64,000 nt of DNA from Moringa oleifera (lineage: Eukaryota > Streptophyta > Magnoliopsida > Brassicales > Moringaceae): positions 16,573 through 80,572 of the forward strand of contig JAJFZO010000608.1 of assembly GCA_021397835.1 (NCBI GenBank), in the 5' to 3' direction. Positions 49,542 through 62,070 of the stretch are shown here, piece after piece. The notes below the pieces were generated by a model that made no database searches, had not been told where the DNA came from, and worked only from the letters and a program-made list of their open reading frames with translations. The position numbers and the translations under genes were made by a program. Every line of letters begins with the position of its first letter. Within the stretch, counting starts at the first letter, position 1.

Positions 49542-52533
49542 ATGGAGGAAAACCAAGGGACTCCTAAAACGTTGTCGAAGGTAGCTTGGATTTGTTCGTT
49601 TTGTTAATTCTCTTTTCTAATTATATCATCTTTATTTACCGGTTATATAGTTGTGCTTTTTTCTTTTGTTGGTAAAATTATCGTTTTATTTTTCTCTAGA
49701 ATCCTGTTTGGTAGCTGAGAAAATGCAGGGGAAGAATTTTTTTTTTTTTTAAGACAATTATAGTTGTGTCATCGTTTTAGGCTAGGAAAACGTTTGGTCA
49801 GGTGAATGTGAGGCAACAAACCAGTGAGTTTTAGGTGTCGTTTACCGGGAAGGCCCAAGATTTTCGAATATATTTTCTTCATGCCTTTTCAGATTTTTTT
49901 TCTGTCTTCTTGGATCCGAACGAAGTTAAGAGGTAGAGAAACTGTTTCGTATTGCATGCATGGTTAAACAGTGATTTGCAACTGATACATGTGGGGCGCT
50001 TCTCGTGCTCCCAGTGATGACTGACTCGGAGAACGTGGTCTGGCTTTATTAACAAAACGAGCTCATTTGTTGTTTAAAAATTAGATTAGGGATTTCAAAG
50101 ATTGTTCCCTTTGTTTAAGAAGAATTTGGGGTTTTGCATCCCACAAAGGGTAGTAAAAGGGAAGAAAAAAAAAAGAAGAAGAAAATGAACCTGTGGTAAG
50201 GATGGACTTAGGTGTTATGAATGTGTGGTTGGGTTAAAGGGGCTGTGGTTTAGTGGTTGAATACTTTTCATACTTTCATGAATATATGTAGAAACACTTG
50301 GTATTTGAAGAAGAATTATATAAAGAGAAGGACAAAAAAGAAGGATGTGGGTTTGGTTTTGGAAGAAATGCAGATTGCTATGATGTTCTACATAGAAGTG
50401 GCTATTTGTTATGTGGCTTGACAACACTAATAAGCACGATACTTAGCTAAGACAGTTTGGGTATTAATAAATCGTCTGTTTCATGAACATCTCAACCTCA
50501 TTATGACACAAAAATAATCATGTCAGAAAAAGATTGTCCCATTTAACTGGCATAAATCCATAGATTTATTTCGTGGTGGCTTAACATTCATAAGTTGGTT
50601 GATTAATCATGTTAATTCATGTTGAAGTGACTCACATATCTTATAACTCTTGTAAAATTTATATATGAAAGTGTTGTTTTACCTCATTTAATAATCAATT
50701 AGTAAAATAAGGAAAAACAAGGGCAATAAAGGAACATTTCCATTTTTATTGTGGGATACTACGTGGTATTTTGTTTCATGATATTATATTGCATGGTATT
50801 TAGTCTAGATGGCACAAGTAGTTAAACGGGTTATTCATGTCACATTGTGTCGAATTAATGATTGATATAGTTTATTAAATGAGTTATCCATGTTGTGTCT
50901 TGTAACCTCTTCAATAGACATGTTATGTTAGTTGGTAAGAGTTTGACACGATTAATTAATTGTGACATGTTCGTGTTCATGTTAGCGTATTCATGTAACC
51001 ATCTTGTGTTGACATGACTTATTTATTAAGCACCCCATTGAACTGGGTTCTACGAGTAAATGGATTAAGAAAGCATCATGCTACTTTGGATGCATAATGC
51101 TTTGTGCCTTTTTTCTATGGTTTGATGTGAATCCTTTCCTGGTAAAGTTAAGCCTCGCTGGAATTTTACTATAACTTTGTGCCTTAATTGTGATTATGGA
51201 CTATGCTAATTGCTTTATGATGCTTCTTTAGTAAGGGGTTTTGTCTCTTATTTATGTTACAGTGCTTAAATTTGTTGAATTGCATTTGTTATTGAAGCAA
51301 TGAAACTATTTCCAAGTCCACCTGTCATCCTGCAGATATGAAGAAATAACTAAATTAATGAAAAACTTTCATTGTTTTACGGTTGTTGCTATGACAAAAT
51401 ATTTTGACCGGCAAATTTGTTATCTTAGATGGATCATGGTGAGATATATACCTTTACTTTGAACAAACGGTCAAAAGTGATTCTAAAATGTTGGTTGTTC
51501 ATTTGAAACCAAGTTAAACCAATCTTGATTTTTCATTTCTGGCAGTGGAATTGACATCACCCTGTTTTCTAAAATGACAGTGGCCTCTCTGTAGTCAACT
51601 TCGAATATTCCTGAAGAAATACTAATCAAAGATCCATTTCCATGGGAAGACTCCTAATTACTAAGTTTGATGTTCTGATCTAACTTTTCATGTTGCTTTT
51701 GATGTATACTCACTGAATGCAGTTATTTCCCTGCTTTAAAATCACAGCCTTTGTTCTTTTTCTCTGATTAGATAACTGTTATGTCAGTTAAGCCTCTGTT
51801 TTTCTTTCCTAGCATGAAGCAAAAATTTGTATGGTTAGTCACTGAGCTTTTCAGGTTGGATTGTTTAGGCCTTGATGATTGTACTAATGTTTTTATGTTT
51901 TGTAAATATTGGATTTATTAATCTGTGACTCATCAAAGCTGGTTAAAGAAAGGAAGCTACCTGTAGAATTCGGCTAGTCTAAGGGTGCCAGAATTACGTT
52001 AACCAATATATGTACTGTCTGCTGAATTCTTATAGCAGAAATCACAGGGAGCACCCAGATTAGTAGATACATATGCTGCACAATGTGAAGAATGCCTTAA
52101 ATGGAGGGTGATTGATACACAGGAAGAGTATGAAGAAATCAGAAGTAAAGTTCTGGAGGACCCATATGTTTGCAGTAAAAAATCTGGTGTCACCTGCAAG
52201 GACCCTGCTGACGTTGATTATAATGCGAGTGGGACATGGGTCATTGACAAGCCTGGTATCCCCAAAACCCCAGAAGGTTTTAAGAGGAGCTTAGTGCTCA
52301 GAAGAGATTACTCAAAAATGGATGCTTACTACATCACTCCAACAGGGAAGAAGCTGAGAACACGCAGTGAAATTGCATCATTCCTTGAAGCAAACCCAAA
52401 ATACAAAGAAATATCCATCTCAAACTTCAATTTTACAGTCCCCAAGGTAATGGAAGACACTGTTCCCCAGAATTTTCTGAGGAGTTCTGATTATAGCAGC
52501 AATAAAAGAGCCAGAGTAGCAAAGGATTTTTAA
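49542..52533 (+). CDS. Methyl-CpG-binding-domain protein, MBD2/MBD4-like, copy 3 (intact)
   Basis: Exon 1 is 49,542-49,580 (MEENQGTPKTLSK, AAG|GTAGC). Exon 2 is 52,048-52,533 (CACAG|GGA), phase 0, giving 174 residues. GAPRLVDTYAAQCEECLKW opens the CW zinc finger. Its cysteines (CEEC, YVCSKK, VTCKDP) are all present. TWVIDKPGIPKTPEGFKRS leads into the MBD with YYITPTGKKLRTRSEIASFL and FNFTVPKVMEDTVP. Length and order fit AtMBD4/AtMBD2, nuclear chromatin proteins with a CW finger, a module that in other proteins reads histone H3K4 methylation. Family members of this subclass are not generally strong 5mCpG binders (established in outline). The 5' leader is pyrimidine/GA-rich. This is the best candidate in the window for a working host gene. 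Confidence 0.88.
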
Positions 52534-53099
52534 GCTGGAACTTAAGAAACTAGCCTGCTGAAATGTGTTCCTTTTGCATGTGTTTTTTTGGGTATGCTTG
52601 ATGCAACAGGGCTTCTTAAGCTCTCTCTCTCTCTCAAGTCTTTGTGGACTGGGTAAAAACTGTGTCTGCGTGAAAACTGACATCATGAATTGCTTGTTAA
52701 TAGAACAGCTAGAGAAACAGCTATATGAGTCTAATAGAAAATTGATCTTTGGACATTTATCTGAATTTGGCTTTTTACACAAGTAGATATAAAATTTTGA
52801 CTTTTTTTTACCATTGAAGGTGCACACATTTTCCTTCTCAATACCAATGACAACACGTGGTAATTACTTATATGCATTGCCAAAGAAGCCAATATGTCCA
52901 TGTTGGCCTATGAAGTTAAACTTGCAAGGACCTGAAATGGAATTGTATCCCAGAACAGGACACTAGTCATGCTGTGCACATTTCAGTTTGTTCAACATGG
53001 TAACCCTCAGATTCTTGTTCAACAAGGAGATGCAACCCTGGAGCGCCTTGTTAATCTTGTATTAGCCATGGTATAACTGTGGGTTAATCTGCTTTGAGA

Positions 53100-53381
53100 T
53101 CAGCCAGAGCCCTCAAATTCTTTCTGCTGTACCTTGGTCTGAACTTAGTCAGGATTAGTGTACTCAAGCAGAATCTTCGGGAGGAGTGATGGGGAGGTAA
53201 TCTTGGAGCCAAGGAGAATAAATGCGACGAAATATACATTCGTCTTTCTTTTGCTTAATGCTTCATTCCTTGGGCACAGTTGAAAAATTCCGGCATCTGA
53301 GAAGACCTTGCAAGTTCAAGCAGCTTGATCAAATCTTTGTTCCCACCAATATAGGCTTCATCAACTGGAGTATTCCCCCAC
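53100..53381 (-). pseudogene. SKOR/GORK-like K+ channel C-terminal remnant, copy 3
   Basis: On minus from the acceptor TTACAG|G at 53,381: (R)WGNTPVDEAYIGGNKDLIK, then LLELARSSQMPEFFNCAQG, an ankyrin repeat as in outward-rectifying Shaker K+ channels. The ~190-bp intron present in copy 1 (29,659-29,847) is missing, so the exons abut and the frame runs into a TAA shortly after (GMKH-stop). The tail downstream keeps homology to 29,495-29,658. The rest of the channel is not present. Confidence 0.55.
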
Positions 53382-53602
53382 CTGTAAGTAGAAATCACCA
53401 GAAACAATTTATATTGAAAAAGTTCAGGGTCAAAAACAGGAAAACACGCAAGTGCTGAAGGAAGGTGACTTGCTTTACCATGAAGGCGTTCAATTAGGAT
53501 ATTGTCTTTTTGCCACTCATGTCAGTACTAACCAACTTTCAACTATTCTTAAATGACGAAATTCCCAAAATTAGCAGTTCGATACCGGTTTTTTGGGAAA
53601 AA

Positions 53603-53669
53603 AACATGTTTTATTAAGTTTGGTTTTTTTAACACTTAAATGTCTTGAAAAGTCAAAAATACCCTTGCA
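53603..53669 (+). repeat. Left terminal inverted-repeat-like segment of the MULE
   Basis: AACATGTTTTATTAAGT...TTTTTAACACTTAAATGTC...AATACCCTT pairs imperfectly (about 70% by eye over 45 bp) with the reverse complement of the window's right end. GGGAAAAAAAC just outside could be the true terminus. Confidence 0.5.
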
Positions 53670-53953
53670 AAAGACAATGATACCCTTAAAAATTAAATGA
53701 ACTCGAAAATTTATGAGATTTGTCTGAACACATTTCTTTTTTGGCAGAAAAATCTTTCTCTCTTTCGGTCACTCTCTCTCTTCGAGCTCTGTCTTTCTTC
53801 GCCCTTCCTTTGAGTTTTATTTCTTCCAATCTTTGTATCCAAGATCTATCAAATCAAGATCCCAAGAAGAAATCGAAGGCTAGTTATCTTGCGCAGAGAA
53901 AAAAGCTCGTGTTTTTGACAATATATTCTTCTTCATAATCAGACCGTGCTCGA

Positions 53954-56900
53954 ATGGGTAAAGAAGGTGACAGGTATACCGTTTAAACTGTAATGTAGCT
54001 TAAAACCGTGAAGATTTCAGTTGTAACTATTTATATCGTGATCTCCTCCTTTGTATTTCATAACATTGGTTGAGAATCGTGTCATAATCTTAGTTTCATA
54101 CATGTTTGAAAATCGTATCTTACTTTGTTTATCGTAACAAGTTTTTCAATCGTGATTTATTTGATAACATCATTATGAGATTCGTAACATTCATAAAATC
54201 GTAACAAGTTTTCGTAACAAGTTTTTCAATCGTGACTTATTTGATTTAATCATGACTTATTTGATGAAATCGTAACTTAATTGATGAAATCGTAACATGT
54301 GAAATCATATATTCGTATTTGTAATAGTTAATTCGTTTTAGTTGTTATTTAAAATGTTTTTTTTTCATTACAGAATCCGGATCATTATAACTTGGATTGG
54401 TGAGTGGTCCGAGTCTAGAGGAAGTTTTGAGTATATTGGCAGAGCCATCAAAACTAAGGGGTATGTTATTCTGAGGGATTTGAAATATGTACAGTTGTTG
54501 GATTTGGTTAAATATTGCGTGGAGGCTGATTTCTCTAATATTGATATTGTACTGCATACCATAGTAAGATCTGAAAAAACTGCTGTCAAAATTAAGTTAA
54601 GGAATGATGAAGATGTTGAGTTTATGTTGTACGATGACAGTATAGTTCCACGTATAATTGTTGATTTGGTGCAGAGAAATTTTGTTGGAAATAGGCATGG
54701 TTTATGTGAAGGTGAAATTTCAGGAGGAGTTAATCCTTTTAACTCTTGTACGGGAAGTAATCCTACTGTGCAATTGGACGTTTATGGCCCCGAACCATTC
54801 ATCCATAGTGATACTCCTGTTGACACTCAGCACACCGATGAGATAAATTTGGATGAACAGGTGGACTATGATATTGGGTGTGAATACCCAATCATGGGAA
54901 CTCAACCTACTCAGCCTACCAGTGAAGATCAATGTGAACTCACTGTAGAGGTAGAACTCGACAATGAAGCGGTGAATGAGAACTTACGTACTGTCCCACC
55001 TTATATCCCAGTTGCATGCCCAGAAGTACATAATAATTCAACTAATGGTGTTGTTAGACGATATAATGTGTTGGGTGCTGAATTATATAGTCTTGCTCCG
55101 ACTCCTACTATGGAATCAGTGACTCTGATTCATACCCTTGCTAGAGGTCAGTTTTTCCCAAACAAGAAAGAGTTGAAGCGATTTTTGGGTATGCATGCAT
55201 TAACTGAGAACTTTGAATTTAGAGTCACTAGGTCTAACAAATCAGTATTTGAGATTGCTTGTAGAGAAAAAAATTGTGCATGGAAGGTTCGTGCTGTGAG
55301 AGTTGCGCAAGGGCAATTCTTCCAAATTAGAAGGTGTGATTTGACGCATACTTGCACGATTGAAGAGTTGCATCGACGACATCGACAAGCAAGTTCTGCT
55401 GTTATTGGACAAATTGTAGCTCAGAGGTTGTCTACCAATGCTAGAATCATTAAGCCGAAAGACATCATGGGAGATATGAAAGAATTATATGGCATACAGA
55501 TTTTATATAGTAAAGCTTGGAAGGCTAAAGAGTATGCATTATCTCTTACATATGGTGATCCAATTGAGTCATATCAACAACTGCCTTTATACTGCCACAT
55601 GTTGCAAACTATTAATCCGGGAACTAGGGCTCACATATGCATCGAGGATGGAACTAATCGATTTAAGTATTTATTTGTGGCTCTTGGACAATCATTGAGT
55701 GGATTTCATTTAGTAATTAGACCGGTCATTGCTATTGATGCTGCTCACCTAAAAAGGAGGTTCCACGGTGTAATGTTTGTAGCAGCATGTAAAGATGGGA
55801 ATGAACAGATATATCCAATAGCATTCGGTTATGGTGACTCCGAGAACTATGAAGCATGGGAATGGTTCTTAGGGCAGCTAAAAGAAGCAATTGGTTCGGT
55901 TGAAGACTTGGTTATTATATCAGATCGTCATGCCAGTATTGCAAAGGCCACCGCAAAGGTCTTTCCTAATTCTTGTCATTGTTTATGTTCCTGGCATATG
56001 GCTCAAAACATAAAGAATAAGTTTAAGAGAGAAGATGTATCTAAGATATTTTATAGTGCGGCTAGGGCATATCGAGAATCTGAATTTAATAAATTAATGA
56101 CTGAGTTACAGGCTAATCATCCTAAAGCTTTGAATATATCATGAAGGAAGATCCAAAAAAATGGTCACGTGTGTATTGCCCCCGGAGACGTTATCAACTC
56201 TTGACCACTAACATTGCCGAAAGTTTGAATTCATGTCTTCGATTTGCTCGTGAGTTGCCCGTTATGGCTTTATTGAAATTCATTCAAGATATGATGCAAC
56301 GTTGGTTCTATGATCGATTGAAAAAAGCTAAGGCTTGGAGGTCACAACTAACAGAGTGGGTTCACTCATTGATGAATGAGAGACAAAAAGTTTCATTACA
56401 AATGACGACTTCCAATATTGATTGGAACGTATTTTTAGTTAGGCACAAGGGTAAAGAGGCAGTTGTGAACCTTATCGACCGTACTTGTACTTGTAGAGAG
56501 TTTCAAGCTGATCTTTTGCCATGTGCACATGCACTGGCAGCTTCCAGGTGATACTGATGGTTTTGTTAATTTCATTATTCATGTTATTTTTTTCATTAAC
56601 TTCATATGTTGTGTACTTTTTGCAGGGAACGTAATATTGATTTCATAACTCTTTGCTCTAACTACTACAAACAGGATCAACTAGTAGCTGCATATGCTGA
56701 GCCGGTATATCCAGTTGGTGACAAGTCTGATTGGAATGTACCCGAGGAAATCAAAAGAGTTGTGATATTACCACCGATAATGGTAATTCAGTAGGGCGTC
56801 CAAAGAAGCAGAGAATACCCTTTGGTGGGGAGAGGGCGCGTAAAAAAAAATGCTCTAGATGCTTTCAATATGGGCACAATCAATTAACATGCTCGAATCC

Positions 56901-57057
56901 ACAATATTTTGATGGAGTAAGCCACTGTCAGTCGTCAAATGTCCCTGATCAATTTCGTCGTAAATGCCGTAACTGTGGTGGAGTTGGTCATAACTCACAA
57001 ACTTGTCAAATGCCTCACAAATCAAATTCACAAGATGATTGCACCATTGACTTATGA
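53954..57057 (+). pseudogene. MURA-like MULE transposase, two 1-bp frameshifts
   Basis: Exon 1 is 53,954-53,973 (MGKEGD + AG). Intron 53,974-54,373 is motif-rich. Exon 2 runs from 54,374 (CATTACAG|A) to the donor CCAG|GTGATAC at 56,549, and exon 3 begins after TTTTTGCAG| at 56,626. Domains: N-terminal domain (ITWIGEWSESRGSFEYIGRA), MuDR DNA-binding region (FFPNKKELKRFLGMHALTEN ...), catalytic DDE with Asp at about residue 462 (VIAIDAAHLK) and 524 (IISDRHAS), the C/H motif CHCLCSWHMAQN, third acid in TTNIAESLNS, SWIM finger (CTCREF...LPCAHA), and two zinc knuckles (CSRCFQYGHNQLTC, CRNCGGVGHNSQTC). One missing base at ~56,133 (TTTGAATATATC) separates the third acid from the first two. A second missing base at ~56,783 separates the knuckles. 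Otherwise full length. Either decay or assembly error. Confidence 0.9.
54133..54345 (+). repeat. TCGTAAC motif cluster in transposase intron 1
   Basis: Six exact CGTAAC words, each preceded by T, plus TCGTGAT/TCGTGAC variants, all in plus orientation. A ~33-bp word (CGTAACAAGTTTTTCAATCG, then TGAYTTATTTGA) occurs twice. They lie inside the intron and no exact copy is seen in the neighbouring exons. Confidence 0.85.
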
Positions 57058-57184
57058 TAAATCATAGTATGTTTTTATGATATTGATGATTTTTAACTTC
57101 TACGTCATCACATATTCGGATTTTAGGTTAGGTTTTTATATAGTTTCAATTGTTACATGCAGATGAGTGTACCTTATTTTTGTC

Positions 57185-59172
57185 CATTGAATTCGTAACT
57201 TGATTAGTAAATTGTGAGTAATGTTCGTAACTTGCTTATGTATCTAAGATACTTGTATATGAAATCGATATTAAAATTCGTAACTTCATTAGGAATTCGT
57301 ACCTTGATTAGTAAATTATGAGTAACGTTCGTAACTTGATTATGTATTCGTTAGTAAAATTCGTAACTTCATTATGAATTCGTAACTTTATTATGAATTC
57401 GTAACTTTATTAGGAATTCATACCTTGATTAGTAATTTACGAGTAATGTTCGTAACTTGATTATGTATCTAAGATACTTGTATATGAAATCGATATTAAA
57501 ATTCGTAACTTCATTATGAATTCGTAACTTTATTATGAATTCGTAACTTTATTAGGAATTCGTACCTTGATTAGTAATTTATGAGTAATGTTCGTAACTT
57601 GATTATGTATCTAAGATACTTGTATATGAAATCGATATTAAAATTCGTAACTTCATTATGAATTCGTACCTTGATTAGTAAATTATGAGTAACGTTCGTA
57701 ACTTGATTATGTATTCCTTAGTAAAATTCATAACTTCATTATGAATTCGTAACTTTATTAGGAATTCGTACCTTGATTAGTAATTTATGAGTAATGTTCG
57801 TAACTTGATTATGTATCTAAAATACTTGTATATGAAATCGATATTAAAATTCGTAACTTCATTATGAATTCGTACCTTGATTAGTAAATTATGAGTAACG
57901 TTCGTAACTTGATTATGTATCTAAGATACTTGTATAATAAAATCGTTAGTAAACTTCGTAACTTCATTATGAATTCGTAACTTTATTAAGAATTCGTACC
58001 TTGATTAGTAATTTATGAGTAATGTTCGTAACTTGATTATGTATCTAAGATACTTGTATATGAAATCGATATTAAAATTCGTAACTTCATTATGAATTCG
58101 TACCTTGATTAGTAAATTATGAGTAACGTTCGTAACTTGATTATGTATCTAAGATACTTGTATAATAAAATCGTTAGTAAAATTCATAACTTCATTATGA
58201 ATTCGTAACTTTATTAAGAATTCGTACCTTGATTAGTAATTTATGAGTAATGTTCGTAACTTGATTATGTATCTAAGATATTTGTATATGAAATCGATAT
58301 TAAAATTCGTAACTTCATTATGAATTCGTACCTTGATTAGTAAATTATGAGTAATGTTCGTAACTTGATTATGTATCTAAGATACTTGTATATAAATCGT
58401 ATTAAAATTCGTAACTTCATTATGAATTCGTAACTTTATTATGAATTCGTAACTTTATTAGGAATTCGTACCTTGATTAGTAATTTATGAGTAATGTTCG
58501 TAACTTGATTATGTATCTAAGATACTTGTATATGAAATCGATATTAAAATTCGTAACTTCATTATGAATTCGTACCTTGATTAGTAAATTATGAGTAACG
58601 TTCGTAACTTGATTATGTATTCCTTAGTAAAATTCATAACTTCATTATGAATTCGTAACTTTATTAGGAATTCGTACCTTGATTAGTAATTTATGAGTAA
58701 TGTTCGTAACTTGATTATGTATCTAAAATACTTGTATATGAAATCGATATTAAAATTCGTAACTTCATTATGAATTCGTACCTTGATTAGTAAATTATGA
58801 GTAACGTTCGTAACTTGATTATGTATCTAAGATACTTGTATAATAAAATCGTTAGTAAAATTCATAACTTCATTATGAATTCGTAACTTTATTAAGAATT
58901 CGTACCTTGATTAGTAATTTATCAGTAATGTTCGTAACTTGATTATGTATCTAAGATATTTGTATATGAAATCGATATTAAAATTCGTAACTTCATTATG
59001 AATTCGTACCTTGATTAGTAAATTATGAGTAATGTTCGTAACTTGATTATGTATCTAAGATACTTGTATAATAAAATCGTTAGTAAAATTCATAACTTCA
59101 TTATGAATTCGTAACTTTATTATGAATTCGTACATTGATTAGTAAATTATGAGTAACGTTCGTAACTTGATT
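57185..59172 (+). repeat. 2-kb TCGTAAC tandem array between the two MULE genes
   Basis: Built of short words TTCGTAACTTGATTATG, TTCGTAACTTCATTATGAA, TTCGTAACTTTATTA and TTCGTACCTTGATTAGTAA. I count more than 40 CGTAAC, nearly all on plus; the one clear reverse-type word is TTTACGA near 57,436. The landmark ATCGATATTA recurs at 57,264, 57,489, 57,631, 57,837, 58,065, 58,293, 58,537, 58,743 and 58,971, giving spacings of 142-244 bp with 228 most frequent. A 906-bp higher-order period (57,631 to 58,537; 57,837 to 58,743; 58,065 to 58,971) is visible. It lies 3' of both convergent genes. Confidence 0.93.
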
Positions 59173-60384
59173 GATGAGTTAGAATCATATGGAGACGTTA
59201 CCAAAATTCATAACATTATTAGTACATCATACATCTATTGACAAAAAAAAAAACTATTTCAATTGTAAAATTTTGGATTATATATACAAAATAATGTCAT
59301 ATACAATTGTAAAAATGTTATATACAATTCTCAAATGTATATACAAAATAAATTCATTGAATAAGAATAAAAAAATTGAATCAATGACTATCATTTACAG
59401 TAGAGTTGGCAAATATATACATTGCCATGTGATTTCTAATGACTGACATATCATTGTCAGTGTATTTTAAATGTTTCTTAAGTAGTAAATGTTCTATAAT
59501 ATACAGCATGTGAGGACCACAATTGTCACTGCAAAAAAAAATAATAATAAATAATTAATTAATTAAGAATAAGGAAAGACATTCACCAGAAAAAAATTTT
59601 ATAATAACACATACTAGAAAAAAGACTTACCTTCTTCGTTGCTGAGGGACCTTGTTCTTTGGCTCCAAAGTGCATGAAAGTGGAAGATCCGACATTTTGG
59701 CATCTGATTTTCGAATGAAATATCCGCCACTCGCCATATAGCTAGTTAGCATAAATCTGAATGGATTTTGCTGCTGAATCCTCGCTTCAGTTGGTATCTC
59801 TTGACGGAATGAGTCATAGACACGCAACGAGAATTTTCTCAGATCAATGACGACTAGGAGCCAGTAAGATCCCCCAACGTGGCAAGGAACCATCAGCTAC
59901 ATTAAATAATGTTTAAATATCATTGAGTACTCATAATATGAAAAAAATGTATAAGTATATAAAGCATTACTAATAAAGATAACTAACCTTATTTACAGTG
60001 TCCCAAGCAGAACAATCCCTTGAAAATTTGCCTCGCACACGGTCTAGGAAATCTTCTTCCCATTTATGCGCTTTGAAGTTCGAGTGTGCCGGAGGACAAT
60101 CAGCATCTGGATCCTTTTGATATTCATTGTAAATGTAATAAAATGCTGTCTGTAAATTTGAACAATAAAACAAAGTCAACAAATAAATTGAATAGAAAAT
60201 CAGATAAATAGTCTTAATGATCAATGAACTTACATATAGCCAAGGATCATAGATGCAGATATCTTGTGCATATTGCTCAGATAGCTCCTTCTGCCTTCTC
60301 CACAGTATGTACAAATATGCATCAATGTGCTGGTGGAGACATTAGAAAAGTGATATTATCAGTACTATGAATATACGAAATCAA

Positions 60385-60625
60385 GGTACGAATTCTAAAT
60401 TTAGTTACGATAATATGAATCATGTTACGATACTATGAAAAATGTTACGATACTATGAAACATGTTACGATACTATGAAACATGTTACGAAATCAAGGTA
60501 CGAATTATAAATTTAGTTACGATAATATGAAACATGTTACGATACTATGAAACATGTTACGAAGTCAAGGTACGAATTCTAAATTTGGTTACGATACTGT
60601 GAATCATGTTACGAAACAAAAGCAC
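60385..60625 (-). repeat. GTTACGA motif cluster in an intron of the Ulp1-like gene
   Basis: The plus strand carries ten GTTACGA and three GGTACGA, so the minus strand carries TCGTAAC/TCGTACC. The unit is ~20 bp (CATGTTACGATACTATGAAA) with a longer word ending AAATTTAGTTACGATAATATG. It sits wholly inside the intron 60,330-60,674. Confidence 0.9.
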
Positions 60626-61854
60626 GACATTTAAGCAAGGAATAATAATGTAGTGTAAAAAATTGAAAACTTACAGAGTCATCGATCCACTCATCATTGT
60701 CAATTAGGGCTTTGAACTAGTCCATACTGACTGAATGGCCAATGCCTACGTTGCGGCTGAAGAAAATAAAAAGAAACTGTGAGAAAAAAATTCAAAAAAA
60801 TTAAATTCAAAAAATTAGTATGCAACACATATGCTATGCAATACTTACTATGACTGGCCCTTCATGAAGTCGTTGAATGCAGCGATGATCTTATCTGATA
60901 TTTGCAACTTTGCACTGACCATGTGAGTGGACTTGGCTTTCTTATGCCCAGTATGAAGCTCAACATATGGACTGCACAGTTGTCTTGACCGTTTACGAGT
61001 CCTGATAACCGGCATCACATTGTCGGTGGCCTCAACTGGGACAAGGGCCAAGTCCCTCGTTGCCGTCCTCTTGGGTGACTCTGTAGATGCCAATTCTTTA
61101 TCTACCACAGCAGGAGCCCCGAAGTTGTCACTGCATGGGAATGCAGTGACAACTTCTTCCATTGGCCCTGCAGTGGCTTCTGTTTCGTGGCATTGCCCTG
61201 TAGGAGCCAAGCCCTCTTGGGCTGAGTCTGCCATAACACCCTAAAAAAAACAAACAATGTACTGAATTAGAAAGTCATATTTAATACATACATACAGTTG
61301 AAATAGATTAGAGAACTACCTCATTGGGAATTGGATTTGACATAGGTGGAGACGGGTCTCGGTCACCAAATCCATATCCTTGTAGAGATAATTGGATGGA
61401 TTTCAGGATCGCCATTTGCTCCTGATGGCGTCTTGAGTTGTCTGAGTCCATACGATTTACCTTCGCCTCGAGAAGTTCCAATTTCGACTCCATAGCAACA
61501 AGACGACGGTAAACATCTGGATCCCGTTCAACCCTTTCAGCGCCAAGTGCCTCCCGCTCAACATCCCTTTCCCTCAGGTCCGGCTCTGACTCGTCGACAA
61601 TTCGTTCTTCTTCAGTAGGGATCCTCTCCCTTGCCTTCAAATTTTTGCGCAAAGAAGAAGACGAATTTGTAGCCCTGTTCCGATTGGGAGACTCTACGAT
61701 TTCGTCATCCCGAATCGATGGTTGGCCAGGCACAACACTGTCTTCAACCCCAACATAGTATGGGGCTTGACACTCGGCAGTAGTTGGCTTCAAATTTAGC
61801 TTAGCCCCCATCTGAAAATACAAATAAAATTACAAAATTAAGAATGAATATACG

Positions 61855-62070
61855 AAAATGAAACATGAAGGCACAACATAAAAAATTTTTGAATATAAGA
61901 AATTAGAGAAAGAGGGCACGAAATTGAAAAAGTAAGGCATGAAATGGCTGAATGAAGGCACGAAGTAGAGAAGGAAGGTACGAAATTTAGAAGGAAGGCA
62001 CGAAGGAGAGAAAGAATGTACGAAATTTAGAAGGAAGGCACGAAGTAGAGAAAGAAGGTACGAAATTACT
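61855..62070 (-). repeat. YACGAA motif cluster in another intron of the Ulp1-like gene
   Basis: About eight TACGAA/CACGAA words on plus (minus TTCGTACC/TTCGTGCC), in ~28-bp units such as GGTACGAAATTTAGAAGGAA and GGCACGAAGTAGAGAAAGAA. It lies within the intron 61,812-62,073. Confidence 0.85.

Larger units (their letters stand above)
48520..53590 (+). repeat. Segmental duplication module, copy 3
   Basis: The most complete copy: upstream AT-rich flank, MBD exon 1, full 2.47-kb intron, exon 2, 3' flank and the K+ channel remnant. The MULE follows from about 53,595, so the right border of the module is probably lost to that insertion. Confidence 0.75.

Noticed and set aside
54345..55357. Minus-strand frames antisense to the transposase
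   Set aside because: Shadows of the real plus-strand gene, which carries the DDE and zinc-finger motifs.
57185..59172. CRISPR-like direct repeats
   Set aside because: Units are contiguous variants without unique spacers of constant length, in a plant transposon; no cas genes are expected or present.
59189..59446. Plus-strand 85-codon frame overlapping the 3' end of the Ulp1-like gene
   Set aside because: AT-rich, Ile/Tyr/Lys composition, and antisense to the last exon, which carries the SDNCG catalytic motif.
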